This document shows, piece by piece, positions 56,796-64,000 of a stretch of 64,000 bases of DNA. The DNA is taken from NCBI RefSeq assembly GCF_017349295.1, contig NZ_JAFMPK010000024.1, forward strand, positions 1 through 64,000. Reading direction: 5' to 3'. This stretch comes from Myceligenerans salitolerans. GTDB lineage: Bacteria > Actinomycetota > Actinomycetes > Actinomycetales > Cellulomonadaceae. Positions within the stretch are counted from its first letter, which is position 1. Each line of letters opens with the position of its first letter. The position numbers and the translations under genes are program-made. The notes under the pieces are model-generated. The model did no database searches, was not told the origin of the DNA, and saw only the letters and a list, made by a program, of their open reading frames with translations.

Positions 56796-58058
56796 ATGAG
56801 TGCGAAAAGGCGAGGGCTCGGCCGAGGTCTTGGTGCCCTGATTCCCACGGGTCCCGAGGAGGAGGACGCGCAGGGAGCTGCCGCCGCCGTTGCGACGATG
56901 CCGGTGGATGAGAACGCTTCGAACGACGGGGTGCCGCAGAGCGACGAGGCTGTTCTGGTCACCGAGTCGACGGAAGACTTGGGTTCCGCTCAGACTGCAC
57001 GGTCCGATTCCGGGTCGACGGCGCCGGCAGCGACGAGCCCAGCAGGTGAGGGCCGCTCCCGGGGAAACGGCCGTCACAGCTCGGGGAACTGGGACTCGGC
57101 GATCGCAAGCGGACGCCTTTCGGTGTCGGGCGAGGGAGCAGCGGCTCTCGACACCGCGTTCTTCGGCAACGGCGAGGCAGATGTTTCACGTGGAACCGAC
57201 ACGGATCTCGTTCCGGTGCCCGGCGCACGCTTCGCCGAACTCGATCCGGCCGCGATCCGGCCGAACGCACGCCAGCCCCGCACCGTCTTCGATGACGGCG
57301 AGCTCGACGAACTCGTGGACTCGATCAAGGAGATCGGCGTTCTCCAGCCGATCGTCGTACGACCGGACAAGCACGAGCCGGGTCAGTACGAACTCATCAT
57401 GGGGGAGCGTCGCTGGCGCGCCTCGCAAGCTGCCGGCCTTGATGCGATCCCTGCGATCGTCCGTGACACGGACGACGGAGACATGCTGCGGGACGCATTG
57501 CTCGAGAACCTGCACCGGGCTGCGCTGAATCCGCTTGAGGAGGCGGCGGCCTACCGACAGCTCCTGGACGACTTCGGTTGCACCCATGAGGAGCTCGCCA
57601 CGCGGATCGCCCGGAGCCGGCCGCAGATCTCCAACACCCTCCGCCTTCTCCGCCTTCCGCCGCTGGTGCAGCGACGAGTCGCGGCCGGGGTCCTCAGTGC
57701 AGGGCACGCACGAGCTCTGCTCGGGCTCACCGATGGTGCGGAGATCGAGAGACTGGCTCAGCGCATCGTCTCCGAAGGATTGTCGGTCCGTGCGACCGAG
57801 GAGCTCGTCATGATGTCCGACGGCGTGGACAAGGCGGCCAAGACACGGAAGGCGCCCCGTGCCGGAGCTCGGACGGAAGCGATGGACGAACTTGCGACCC
57901 GCCTCTCCGACCGCTTCGAGACACGCGTGAAGGTGGCCCTAGGAAAGAACAAGGGGCGGATGACGATCGAGTTCTCGGACGTGGGTGACTTGAACCGCAT
58001 CCTCGGAGTGCTGTCTCCCGGTGACCCGGGGCTCCTGAGGAGCACCGACACCGAGTAG
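56796..58058 (+). CDS. parB: Chromosome partitioning protein ParB
   Basis: A 420-residue CTPase clamp that loads at parS and spreads on DNA. It begins MSAKRRGLGRGLGALIP, the ParA-contacting N-terminus. A disordered Ala/Ser-rich stretch (about 20-135) precedes the ParB/Srx domain with ADLDELV-type region IRPNARQPRTVF, LQPIVVRP and GERRWRAS (CTP-binding). The HTH follows (YRQLLDDFGCTHEELATRIARSRPQISNTLRLL), and a C-terminal dimerisation domain ends with LNRILGVL. It starts 69 bases after parA and has GAGGAG seven bases before the ATG. Confidence 0.97.
   Translation: MSAKRRGLGRGLGALIPTGPEEEDAQGAAAAVATMPVDENASNDGVPQSDEAVLVTESTEDLGSAQTARSDSGSTAPAATSPAGEGRSRGNGRHSSGNWDSAIASGRLSVSGEGAAALDTAFFGNGEADVSRGTDTDLVPVPGARFAELDPAAIRPNARQPRTVFDDGELDELVDSIKEIGVLQPIVVRPDKHEPGQYELIMGERRWRASQAAGLDAIPAIVRDTDDGDMLRDALLENLHRAALNPLEEAAAYRQLLDDFGCTHEELATRIARSRPQISNTLRLLRLPPLVQRRVAAGVLSAGHARALLGLTDGAEIERLAQRIVSEGLSVRATEELVMMSDGVDKAAKTRKAPRAGARTEAMDELATRLSDRFETRVKVALGKNKGRMTIEFSDVGDLNRILGVLSPGDPGLLRSTDTE
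57183..57196. other. parS-like site inside parB
   Basis: GTTTCACGTGGAAC, one mismatch from parS, is read in frame as VSRGT just before the ParB core domain. Confidence 0.75.
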
Positions 58059-58132
58059 GTAGCTCCGAGGCGCGCACCGGAGCCGGTCTCGGGAGGTCGT
58101 CGTATCCACCGACTGGACTCTCCGGCAGCCAA

Positions 58133-58174
58133 AAGGCCCGGTTTCCGACCCCATCGGATCGGAAACCGGGCCTT
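58133..58174. terminator. Bidirectional terminator between parB and trxA
   Basis: A 16-bp perfect stem AAGGCCCGGTTTCCGA/TCGGAAACCGGGCCTT with a 10-base loop, flanked by A and T residues on both sides, between convergent genes. Confidence 0.88.
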
Positions 58175-58199
58175 CGCCGTTGCGCCGGCTGACTTCCCG

Positions 58200-58538
58200 T
58201 CAGGCGGAGCCGCTGGACGCGAGGACGCTCTCGATCTCCTCGGTCAGCGCGCGCTTGGGGCGAGCCCCCACGATCGACTTCACCACCTTGCCGCCCTGGT
58301 ACACGTTCAGCGTCGGGATGGAGACGACGTTGTAGGCCATCGCCGTGGCCTGGTTCTCGTCGGTGTCGAGCTTCGCGATCTTGATCTTCCCGTCGTACTC
58401 CTCGGAAAGCTCCTCCAGGATCGGCGCGACCATACGACACGGTCCGCACCACGTGGCCCAGAAGTCCACGAGGACAGGGACGTCGGACTCGAGGACCTCG
58501 TTCTTGAAGGTGTCGTCGGTGACCTTGACGGTGCTCAT
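58200..58538 (-). CDS. trxA: Thioredoxin
   Basis: A 112-residue cytosolic disulphide reductase. The active site is [11 protein letters not shown] with Cys31 and Cys34. The cis-proline loop is [10 protein letters not shown]. The ATG at 58538 has GAGGAGAAGACC as ribosome site. It lies 43 bases downstream of trxB and probably shares its transcript, so a thiol-stress promoter upstream of trxB would control both. Confidence 0.97.
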   Translation of the reverse strand: MSTVKVTDDTFKNEVLESDVPVLVDFWATWCGPCRMVAPILEELSEEYDGKIKIAKLDTDENQATAMAYNVVSIPTLNVYQGGKVVKSIVGARPKRALTEEIESVLASSGSA

Positions 58539-58581
58539 GGTCTTCTCCTCAGGTGGTCGGGTCTTGCGGTTCGGAAGTGGT

Positions 58582-59544
58582 TCAGGGGACTGGAACGGCG
58601 ACGTCGTTCAGCGTGTCGAGGTACGCCTGCGCGTCCAGTGCGGCCGCACAGCCGGAGCCGGCCGCCGTGATCGCCTGCCGATAGGTGTGGTCGACGGCGT
58701 CGCCGCTCGCGAACACGCCGGAGACGTTCGTAAGGGTGGAACGCCCCTCCACGACGACGTAGCCGTTCTCGTCGAGCTCGATCTGCCCCTTGACCAGGTC
58801 GGTCCGCGGCTCGTGGCCGATTGCGACGAACAGGCCGGTGGCGTCCAGTTCGCGCAGCTCCCCGCTGACGGTGTCACGGAGGGTGATCGACTCGACCTTG
58901 TCCTCACCGGTGATTCCGACGACTTCGCTGTTCCATGCGAACTCGATCTTCGGATCGTTGAGGGCACGATCGGCCATGATCTTCGAGGCGCGCAGTTCGT
59001 CTCGCCGGTGCACCACGGTGACCTTCGACGCGAAGCGGGTGAGGAAGGTGGCTTCTTCCATCGCCGAGTCCCCTCCGCCGACGACGACGATGTGCTGGTC
59101 GCGGAAGAAGAAGCCGTCGCAGGTGGCGCACCAGGAAACACCCCGCCCAGACAGCCGCTTCTCGTCGGGGAGGCCGAGCTCACGGTATGCCGAGCCGGTC
59201 GCCAGGATCACCGCGCGTGCCCGGTACACGTCACCGAGGCCCGTGGTCAGCACCTTGACCTCGCCCGACAGTTCGGCCTGTTCGACGTCGTCCCAGATCA
59301 CCTGAGCGCCGAAGCGCTCGGCCTGCGCACGCATCTTGTCCATGAGGTCCGGGCCCATGACCGCTTCGGGGAAGCCGGGGAAGTTCTCGACCTCGGTGGT
59401 GTTCATGAGTGCGCCGCCGGCCGTCACGGAGCCGGCGAGCACGACGGGCGTGAGGCCCGCGCGCGCGGCATAGACGGCGGCGGTGTACCCGGCAGGGCCG
59501 GACCCGATGATCACCACGTCGTGGATGGTCTGCTCTTCGGTCAA
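58582..59544 (-). CDS. trxB: Thioredoxin-disulfide reductase
   Basis: A 320-residue NADPH-dependent flavoenzyme that keeps TrxA reduced. The start is a TTG at 59544, chosen because GAGGAGAAGACG stands before it and the protein then begins [28 protein letters not shown] at the FAD site. The redox centre WCATCDG has Cys139 and Cys142, the NADP site is [13 protein letters not shown], and the C-terminal FAD motif is [11 protein letters not shown] longer upstream frame lacks conserved sequence. A sigma-R/SigH-like promoter precedes it. Confidence 0.96.
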   Translation of the reverse strand: MTEEQTIHDVVIIGSGPAGYTAAVYAARAGLTPVVLAGSVTAGGALMNTTEVENFPGFPEAVMGPDLMDKMRAQAERFGAQVIWDDVEQAELSGEVKVLTTGLGDVYRARAVILATGSAYRELGLPDEKRLSGRGVSWCATCDGFFFRDQHIVVVGGGDSAMEEATFLTRFASKVTVVHRRDELRASKIMADRALNDPKIEFAWNSEVVGITGEDKVESITLRDTVSGELRELDATGLFVAIGHEPRTDLVKGQIELDENGYVVVEGRSTLTNVSGVFASGDAVDHTYRQAITAAGSGCAAALDAQAYLDTLNDVAVPVP

Positions 59545-59572
59545 CGTCTTCTCCTCGAGTCTCGCCCGGATC

Positions 59573-59598
59573 AACACAGATGGGGCTTCCAGTGTTCC
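59573..59598 (-). promoter_or_regulatory. Candidate sigma-R/SigH-type promoter of trxBA
   Basis: On the minus strand GGAAC (59598-59594) and GTT (59575-59573) are separated by 18 bases, 29 bases or more before the trxB start. This matches the GGAA(T/C)-N18-GTT pattern of thiol-stress sigma factors, which control trxBA in streptomycetes and mycobacteria. Confidence 0.5.
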
Positions 59599-59741
59599 AG
59601 CCGGCGGCGGGTTGCGGGCTTCTGGGCGCGTGAAGCGCGGCACACCCACTATATCGAAATCTGTCAATACAGACAGCCCTGCGGCGATGAGGCCGGAGTG
59701 CCGGCGAACTGCCCGGGCCCCTTCGGCGACTGCGCGCACGA

Positions 59742-59774
59742 CGAAGGGCCGCCCTGAACAAGGACGGCCCTTCG
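59742..59774 (-). terminator. Terminator of the pseudokinase/murJ transcript
   Basis: A 10-bp perfect stem CGAAGGGCCG/CGGCCCTTCG with a 13-base loop, just past the pseudokinase gene stop. Confidence 0.65.
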
Positions 59775-59791
59775 CGGCGGAATGTGACAGG

Positions 59792-61681
59792 TCAGCTCAG
59801 CGTGACCTCGTTCAACTCGACCCGGTACTTGAGGTCAGGAAGGTCGGGCAGAGGCGTCGACTCGGGAAGCGACGTGAACCAGACGACGAACGAGTCGCCC
59901 ACGACCGGCTCGTCAAGAGTGAAGGTCGTGTTCGACGAGACCGGGCCCTCGGCCACGACCTGGCCGCCCGCCGGATCATCTGCCGTGGTCGCGCGAATCT
60001 GGACGTTCCCACCTTCGCTGTTCGTGGACAGCTCGATGGTCGAGACCTCCGCGGCCTCCTGAAGAGTGAGGGCGATGCCACTCCCGCTCTTGAATCCGCC
60101 GAAGTCCGGGGACGCAAAGGTACGGGTGTACCAGAACGTCGTGGGGTCGCCGTCGGACACCAGCGCTGCCGTCTCCGGGTAATCGGCATCCTCTCCGGTC
60201 ACCGGCGCACCGCCCGTGGCGACCAGCGTGGAACCGGTGATGACCGGACGCGCTTCCGTCTCGGGTGCCTCGGACTCCTCGCCCTCACCCGCCGTCTCGC
60301 CTCCACTCTGGCCTTGGTCCTCTTCGCCCGTACCCTCAGCGGTCTCGGTCCCGTCCGCGCCGACCACCGGCGTGGTGTCGGACGGCGCGAGGAACGACAT
60401 GACGGCCCAGACCAGCCCTGCGATCACCGCGACACCGACCACCCCGAGCACGATCGGCGTCGGGTTCACGCCGCCGCGCTTCGGTGCAGGCTGTGTCTGG
60501 AAGCCCTGGTTCTGGTCGTAGTACTGCCTTTCGTACCCGGGCGGCGGAGCCGAGTACGCCTGCTGGTGGGCGTCATCGGCTTGCGGCGCGAACTGCTGGT
60601 CGTAACCCTGCTGCGGTGCGAACTGCTGGGGGGCGTACTGCGGAGGCTGCTGGTACCCCGTCTGCGGAACTGTCTGTTGCCGAGGCTGGAAACCCGGGGG
60701 AGGCGGGGGCACCGGAGCGTGTGACGGCGGATATCCCTGGGGAACTCCCTCGGGCGGGACGGATGACATTGCTGAGGCCTCCTCGGCTCGGGCGATCCGG
60801 CCGGTCACGACCGGCCTCCGGACCGGCGGCGCCGGAGGCGCCTGCCGCTCGGTTGATTCAGGTACTTGCTGGACGAACGCGGGCAGCGACGCCAGCACCG
60901 ACACGTCCCCCCACGGGGTGAGTGCCGTGACGACGTCGTCCGGTGTCCCGGGGGCCTCCGCGTCCGCGGAGGGACCGAACGCTCTACGGAGCAGGGCGTC
61001 GATCGTCGGGTCGACATGGGGAACGAGCGTTGACAGCGGTACCACGGCGCCGTCGTCGTCCCGTCGTGCGGGGAGCGGGATCACGGTGTCCTTCGTGATC
61101 CAGTCCGCTTCGAGTTCGATACCGGGCCAGCGTGCCGTCATCGCATAGTAGAGCAGCGCGAGAGCGCCCCGCGCGTCCCCGGTTGCCGGCGCCCGGTTGA
61201 GGGTTTCTCCACTGGCCAGACCACCATCCAGGCCCAGGCCCGTCACCACGACCCGATCCCGCTCGATGCGGATCGCCTCAGGCCGCAGCACGGTGTGGTG
61301 GACGCCCCGCGCGCCGGCGAAGGCGAGCGCGGACGCTACCTCTCCGGCGATCGCGCGAGCGTGCTGCTCGTCGACCAGTCCACGGGAGACGATCGTCGTG
61401 AGCGTCTCTCCTCGATAGGGCTCTGTCACCACGTACGAGCCGGCCTCGCCCGTCCCGGCGTCCAGCACGCGGCTGATGCGCGACTCCGTCACGAGAGCGG
61501 CACGGCGAGCCGCGTCGAGGGCATCGGCCGCCCAAGGCCCGCTCAGGAGGTGCAGCCGCACCTCGCGACCCAGAACCTGGTCGTACGCCTCCCAGGCGAC
61601 GGCGGCCGCGAGGTCGGTCCGGAGCTCCGAGCCCAGGCGGTAGCGGTCGACGAGAACGTCGCCGGGTCCGGGCGTGCCCAC
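59792..61681 (-). CDS. Membrane pseudokinase of the MviN-associated type with extracellular discoidin-like domain
   Basis: 629 residues from the GTG at 61681 (GGGAGG upstream). The N-terminal kinase fold (about 8-260) starts [15 protein letters not shown] but lacks catalysis: the VAIK lysine position reads VRLHLL, the HRD loop reads HTVLRPEAI, and DFG is replaced by TGLGLDG. A Pro/Gln/Tyr-rich linker (about 310-420) precedes a membrane helix (about 432-453), an acidic spacer, and a C-terminal galactose-binding/discoidin-like beta domain (about 490-629). In mycobacteria this pseudokinase is fused to MurJ and recruits FhaA when phosphorylated by PknB. Here it is a separate gene 151 bases after murJ. 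Confidence 0.86.
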   Translation of the reverse strand: MGTPGPGDVLVDRYRLGSELRTDLAAAVAWEAYDQVLGREVRLHLLSGPWAADALDAARRAALVTESRISRVLDAGTGEAGSYVVTEPYRGETLTTIVSRGLVDEQHARAIAGEVASALAFAGARGVHHTVLRPEAIRIERDRVVVTGLGLDGGLASGETLNRAPATGDARGALALLYYAMTARWPGIELEADWITKDTVIPLPARRDDDGAVVPLSTLVPHVDPTIDALLRRAFGPSADAEAPGTPDDVVTALTPWGDVSVLASLPAFVQQVPESTERQAPPAPPVRRPVVTGRIARAEEASAMSSVPPEGVPQGYPPSHAPVPPPPPGFQPRQQTVPQTGYQQPPQYAPQQFAPQQGYDQQFAPQADDAHQQAYSAPPPGYERQYYDQNQGFQTQPAPKRGGVNPTPIVLGVVGVAVIAGLVWAVMSFLAPSDTTPVVGADGTETAEGTGEEDQGQSGGETAGEGEESEAPETEARPVITGSTLVATGGAPVTGEDADYPETAALVSDGDPTTFWYTRTFASPDFGGFKSGSGIALTLQEAAEVSTIELSTNSEGGNVQIRATTADDPAGGQVVAEGPVSSNTTFTLDEPVVGDSFVVWFTSLPESTPLPDLPDLKYRVELNEVTLS

Positions 61682-61832
61682 TCGTGCCTCCCTCGCTGCT
61701 CGGACGGCCGTCGTCGACCGCAGGATCGTTGCCCGCCATGCTACGCGGCCATGCCCATAATCCGTCGATCCGGCAAGATTCGTCCACAGCCTGTGCACGA
61801 TGACGTAGGGCCCGCCACCGGGCGGCGGACGG

Positions 61833-63512
61833 TCAGCGACCGAGCCGGCGGCGAAGGGGCACGAGGAGGGTGTCCAGCTCCCGCACCCGGAAGAGCCTCA
61901 GGAGCGCGACATAGACCACCACCATGGCGAGGCCGCAGACCGCACTGATCCACAAGCCGCTGAGGAACGTGCCTCCGACGCCGCTCTCGAAGCGGATGGC
62001 CTCGAAACCGCCGATCCACTGGTACACGGACCAGCCCGCGCCGGCGGCGAGAAGGCCGGACACGAGCGCCGAGGAGTGCAGCAGCAGGACGCGGCGGCCG
62101 TCCATACGGCCCTCCAGCATCTTGCGCAGGCCGCGCGTACGGAGGATGCAGGTCACCCAGTTGGCCAGGGCGAACGAAGCGCCGGCGGCGGTCACCCAGT
62201 TCTCGCGCGGCAGCCAGACCTGAGCCGCGACCAGGCCGAGCACCAGCGCGACGGTGGCGGGGACGGTGATCCAGAAGACGCCCCGGCCGTCCTCGTAGGC
62301 GAAATAGACCCACTTCATGAGGACCATCGCGCCCAGCGGGATCAGTCCGAGCGACAGTGCCACGAGGACGGGCGCGATCGCTCCCGTGCCCTCCGATCCG
62401 GCGGTGGGCACGATCAGCGCTGTCAGGGGCGCGGCGAGCACGCTGAACACCGCGGTGGCGAAGACCGTGAAGACCCCGACCGTGCGCAGCCCGAGGGAGA
62501 GGTCCGAGCGCACCTTGTCCGTCTCGCCGTTGGCGGCTGCCCTGCTCAGCCCGGTGAACAAGGCCGTCGCGATGGACACGGTCACGAGCGAGTGAGGAAG
62601 CAGATAGATCATCAGCGCCTGGGTGTAGGCGGCGTTACCGGCGGTCGCGGTCGCGAGCTCGCCCGCCACCGCGTTCTGGGCACCACTCTGGGACGCGACG
62701 CGCGTCAGGTACAGGACCCCCAGCTGCTCGAGCACCACGGCAGCGAAGGTCCAGCCCACGACCGATCCGGCGGACCGCAGCCCGATCCCGCGGAACCCGA
62801 GACGGAACCGCCAGACGAACCCCGAGCGCATCAGCGGTACGAGCAGCACCAGCGCCTGCGACGCGATACCGAGGGTGGCCGTTCCCGCGAGCAGCATGGT
62901 GCGGGGTGTGTCCCACGAGTCCAGCTCGTTGATGCCGCCGTCCGGCGCGCTGCCGTAGATGATCCAGAACAGCCCGAAGCCGATGACCGAGATGATGTTG
63001 TTCGCGACGGGCGCCCACATGTACGGGCCGAACTGCTCACGCGCGTTCAGCACCTGCCCGAGCAGGGTGTACAGCCCGTAGAAGAACAGCTGAGGGATGC
63101 ACCAGAACGCGAAGATCGTGCCCAGCGCGAGCTGCTCCTCGGTCCAGCCGTCCGTGTAGAGCCACACGATGATCGACGATGCCCCGGTGAGCACCGCCGT
63201 CAGCGCGAGGATGCCCACTCCTGAGAGGGTGAGCAGCTTGTCGAGGCGCTCCTGGGCGTTCCGGGCCTGGAACGCCCGGACGATCTGGGGCACCAGGATG
63301 GCGTTCAGCATGCCGCCCGCGAGGATCGCGAACAGGACGTTGGGCAGCTTGTTCGCGACGTCGAAGGCATCGGCGACCAGGCCGGTGCTGCCGATGATCG
63401 CGACCATCAACATGTTGCGGACGAGCCCGCCCAGGCGGGACACCGCTGTTCCGGCAGCCATGACCAGCGAGCTACGTCCCAGCCCGCGACTGCCGGTGGC
63501 CTGTGAGGTCAT
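61833..63512 (-). CDS. murJ: Lipid II flippase MurJ (MviN)
   Basis: A 559-residue polytopic protein of the MOP superfamily that flips lipid II to the outer leaflet. Conserved parts are AAGTAVSRLGGLVRNMLMVA near the N-terminus, VADAFDVANKLPNVLFAILAGGMLNAILVPQIVRAF, and RVLNAREQFG-type VLNAREQFGPYMWAPVANN. About 14 helices are predicted, ending near residue 545 with no kinase domain, unlike the fused mycobacterial form. The ATG at 63512 follows AGAGACCCCAG. It lies 39 bases downstream of the partial DUF6049-like gene and probably in the same transcript. Confidence 0.95.
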   Translation of the reverse strand: MTSQATGSRGLGRSSLVMAAGTAVSRLGGLVRNMLMVAIIGSTGLVADAFDVANKLPNVLFAILAGGMLNAILVPQIVRAFQARNAQERLDKLLTLSGVGILALTAVLTGASSIIVWLYTDGWTEEQLALGTIFAFWCIPQLFFYGLYTLLGQVLNAREQFGPYMWAPVANNIISVIGFGLFWIIYGSAPDGGINELDSWDTPRTMLLAGTATLGIASQALVLLVPLMRSGFVWRFRLGFRGIGLRSAGSVVGWTFAAVVLEQLGVLYLTRVASQSGAQNAVAGELATATAGNAAYTQALMIYLLPHSLVTVSIATALFTGLSRAAANGETDKVRSDLSLGLRTVGVFTVFATAVFSVLAAPLTALIVPTAGSEGTGAIAPVLVALSLGLIPLGAMVLMKWVYFAYEDGRGVFWITVPATVALVLGLVAAQVWLPRENWVTAAGASFALANWVTCILRTRGLRKMLEGRMDGRRVLLLHSSALVSGLLAAGAGWSVYQWIGGFEAIRFESGVGGTFLSGLWISAVCGLAMVVVYVALLRLFRVRELDTLLVPLRRRLGR

Positions 63513-63551
63513 CTGGGGTCTCTCCCGTCCGTCCGGGGTTGTCCCCGGGGT

Positions 63552-64000
63552 CTATTCCGTCCGCTGCGCAGCGTTCGCCGTCGTCGGCGCGGCCGGCTCC
63601 GTGGATCTGGCCGCGGCTTCGAACTCACCGGTCGCCGCCTCGACGTCCTCGACCGTGGCCCGGTTCGGGGAACGCCCGCGCCGTACGGTACGCCAGATTC
63701 CTGCCAGGAACAGCAGCCCGACCAGCCCGGCGGCGACCCAGGTGCCGACTTCCTCCCATCCCGCGCGAACCCGTACCTCGAAGGAGGTGTCCGAGCCGAG
63801 CTGCACACCCGACGGCGCGAGGAGTTCGGCCGTCACCGTGACGTCGCCGGACCCGATCGCCTCGACAGGAATCGGCAGGTCCATCTCCTTGCCCGAGGGA
63901 ACCGTCCCGCTCACGGGATGCGCCACCGTGAGACGAGGATTGTCGGGTCGGAGAACGACCGTCACGGTCACCGCGGTGTCGAGCCCGTTGCGCACCCGGA
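63552..64000 (-). CDS. C-terminus of a DUF6049-like secreted/membrane protein (5' partial)
   Basis: The last 149 residues of a protein whose start lies beyond the right edge. The frame is open to the end (RVRNGLDTAVTVTVVLRPDN). A beta-rich extracytoplasmic segment with VPSGKEMDLPIPVEAIGSGDVTVTAELLAPSG leads to one membrane helix (about 90-110 of the visible part, TWVAAGLVGLLFLAGIW), RTVRRGRSPNR and an Ala/Glu-rich cytoplasmic tail. This matches the C-terminal layout of DUF6049 proteins encoded upstream of murJ in actinobacteria. The function is unknown, probably envelope-related. Confidence 0.8.
   Translation of the reverse strand, partial: RVRNGLDTAVTVTVVLRPDNPRLTVAHPVSGTVPSGKEMDLPIPVEAIGSGDVTVTAELLAPSGVQLGSDTSFEVRVRAGWEEVGTWVAAGLVGLLFLAGIWRTVRRGRSPNRATVEDVEAATGEFEAAARSTEPAAPTTANAAQRTE

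Overview
The window is high-GC actinobacterial chromosome spanning the replication origin. The order murJ, trxB-trxA, parB-parA, rsmG, jag, yidC, yidD, rnpA, rpmH, dnaA, oriC, dnaN, gnd, recF, dciA-like, gyrB, gyrA and DUF3566, then tRNA-Ile, tRNA-Ala, cyclophilin, rhomboid, crgA and the pknB-pknA-pbpA-rodA-pstP-fhaB-fhaA block, is the classic actinobacterial origin neighbourhood. A class E sortase, a DLW-39 peptide, a GH64 glucanase with a ricin-type lectin domain and very GC-rich codon use suggest Micrococcales, perhaps Promicromonosporaceae or Cellulomonadaceae. The family assignment is inference.

Layout. 1-6.4 kb: the 3' part of a secreted amidase, then a tandem glycine riboswitch driving gcvP-gcvT-gcvH, with a nearly identical 77-base repeat duplicated between gcvP and gcvT. 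6.5-16.2 kb: small accessory or metabolic genes (LuxR-type HTH peptide, NUDIX, ComB-like, LysR, endonuclease/phosphatase, aminotransferase, hydrolases, methyltransferase), with an unexplained structured leader at 14.2-14.5 kb. 16.4-26.4 kb: tRNA-Leu, then a translationally coupled cell-wall growth and signalling operon: two FHA proteins, PP2C phosphatase, RodA, a class B PBP and two Ser/Thr kinases. 26.5-33.4 kb: glutamine amidotransferase, class E sortase, DUF881, CrgA, rhomboid, cyclophilin and ribokinase. 33.5-36.1 kb: tRNA-Ala, DLW-39, GH64 glucanase, tRNA-Ile. 36.2-50.2 kb: the leftward block from dnaA to DUF3566, interrupted by a rightward LAATG surface protein. 50.6-58.1 kb: the rightward block rpmH to parB. 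58.2-64 kb: a leftward block trxA, trxB, an MviN-type pseudokinase as a separate gene, murJ and the C-terminus of a DUF6049-like protein.

How it works together. DnaA boxes between dnaA and dnaN mark oriC, and seven parS or near-parS sites lie around it for the ParA/ParB pair encoded here. PknA/PknB, PstP, FhaA, the pseudokinase, MurJ, RodA, PbpA and CrgA form a peptidoglycan-growth control set. The class E sortase and the LAATG-type protein are a plausible enzyme and substrate.

The most unusual items are: a ParA with a roughly 480-residue disordered N-terminal extension that carries fifteen exact GGTGAC hexamers and three in-frame parS sites; a structured leader with an extended Shine-Dalgarno ahead of a 12-codon ORF; likely non-standard start codons for recF (CTG) and the rhomboid gene; a DnaA-box cluster beside crgA far from oriC; and the duplicated gcv intergenic repeat. 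I found no wholly new multi-gene system that I could defend.
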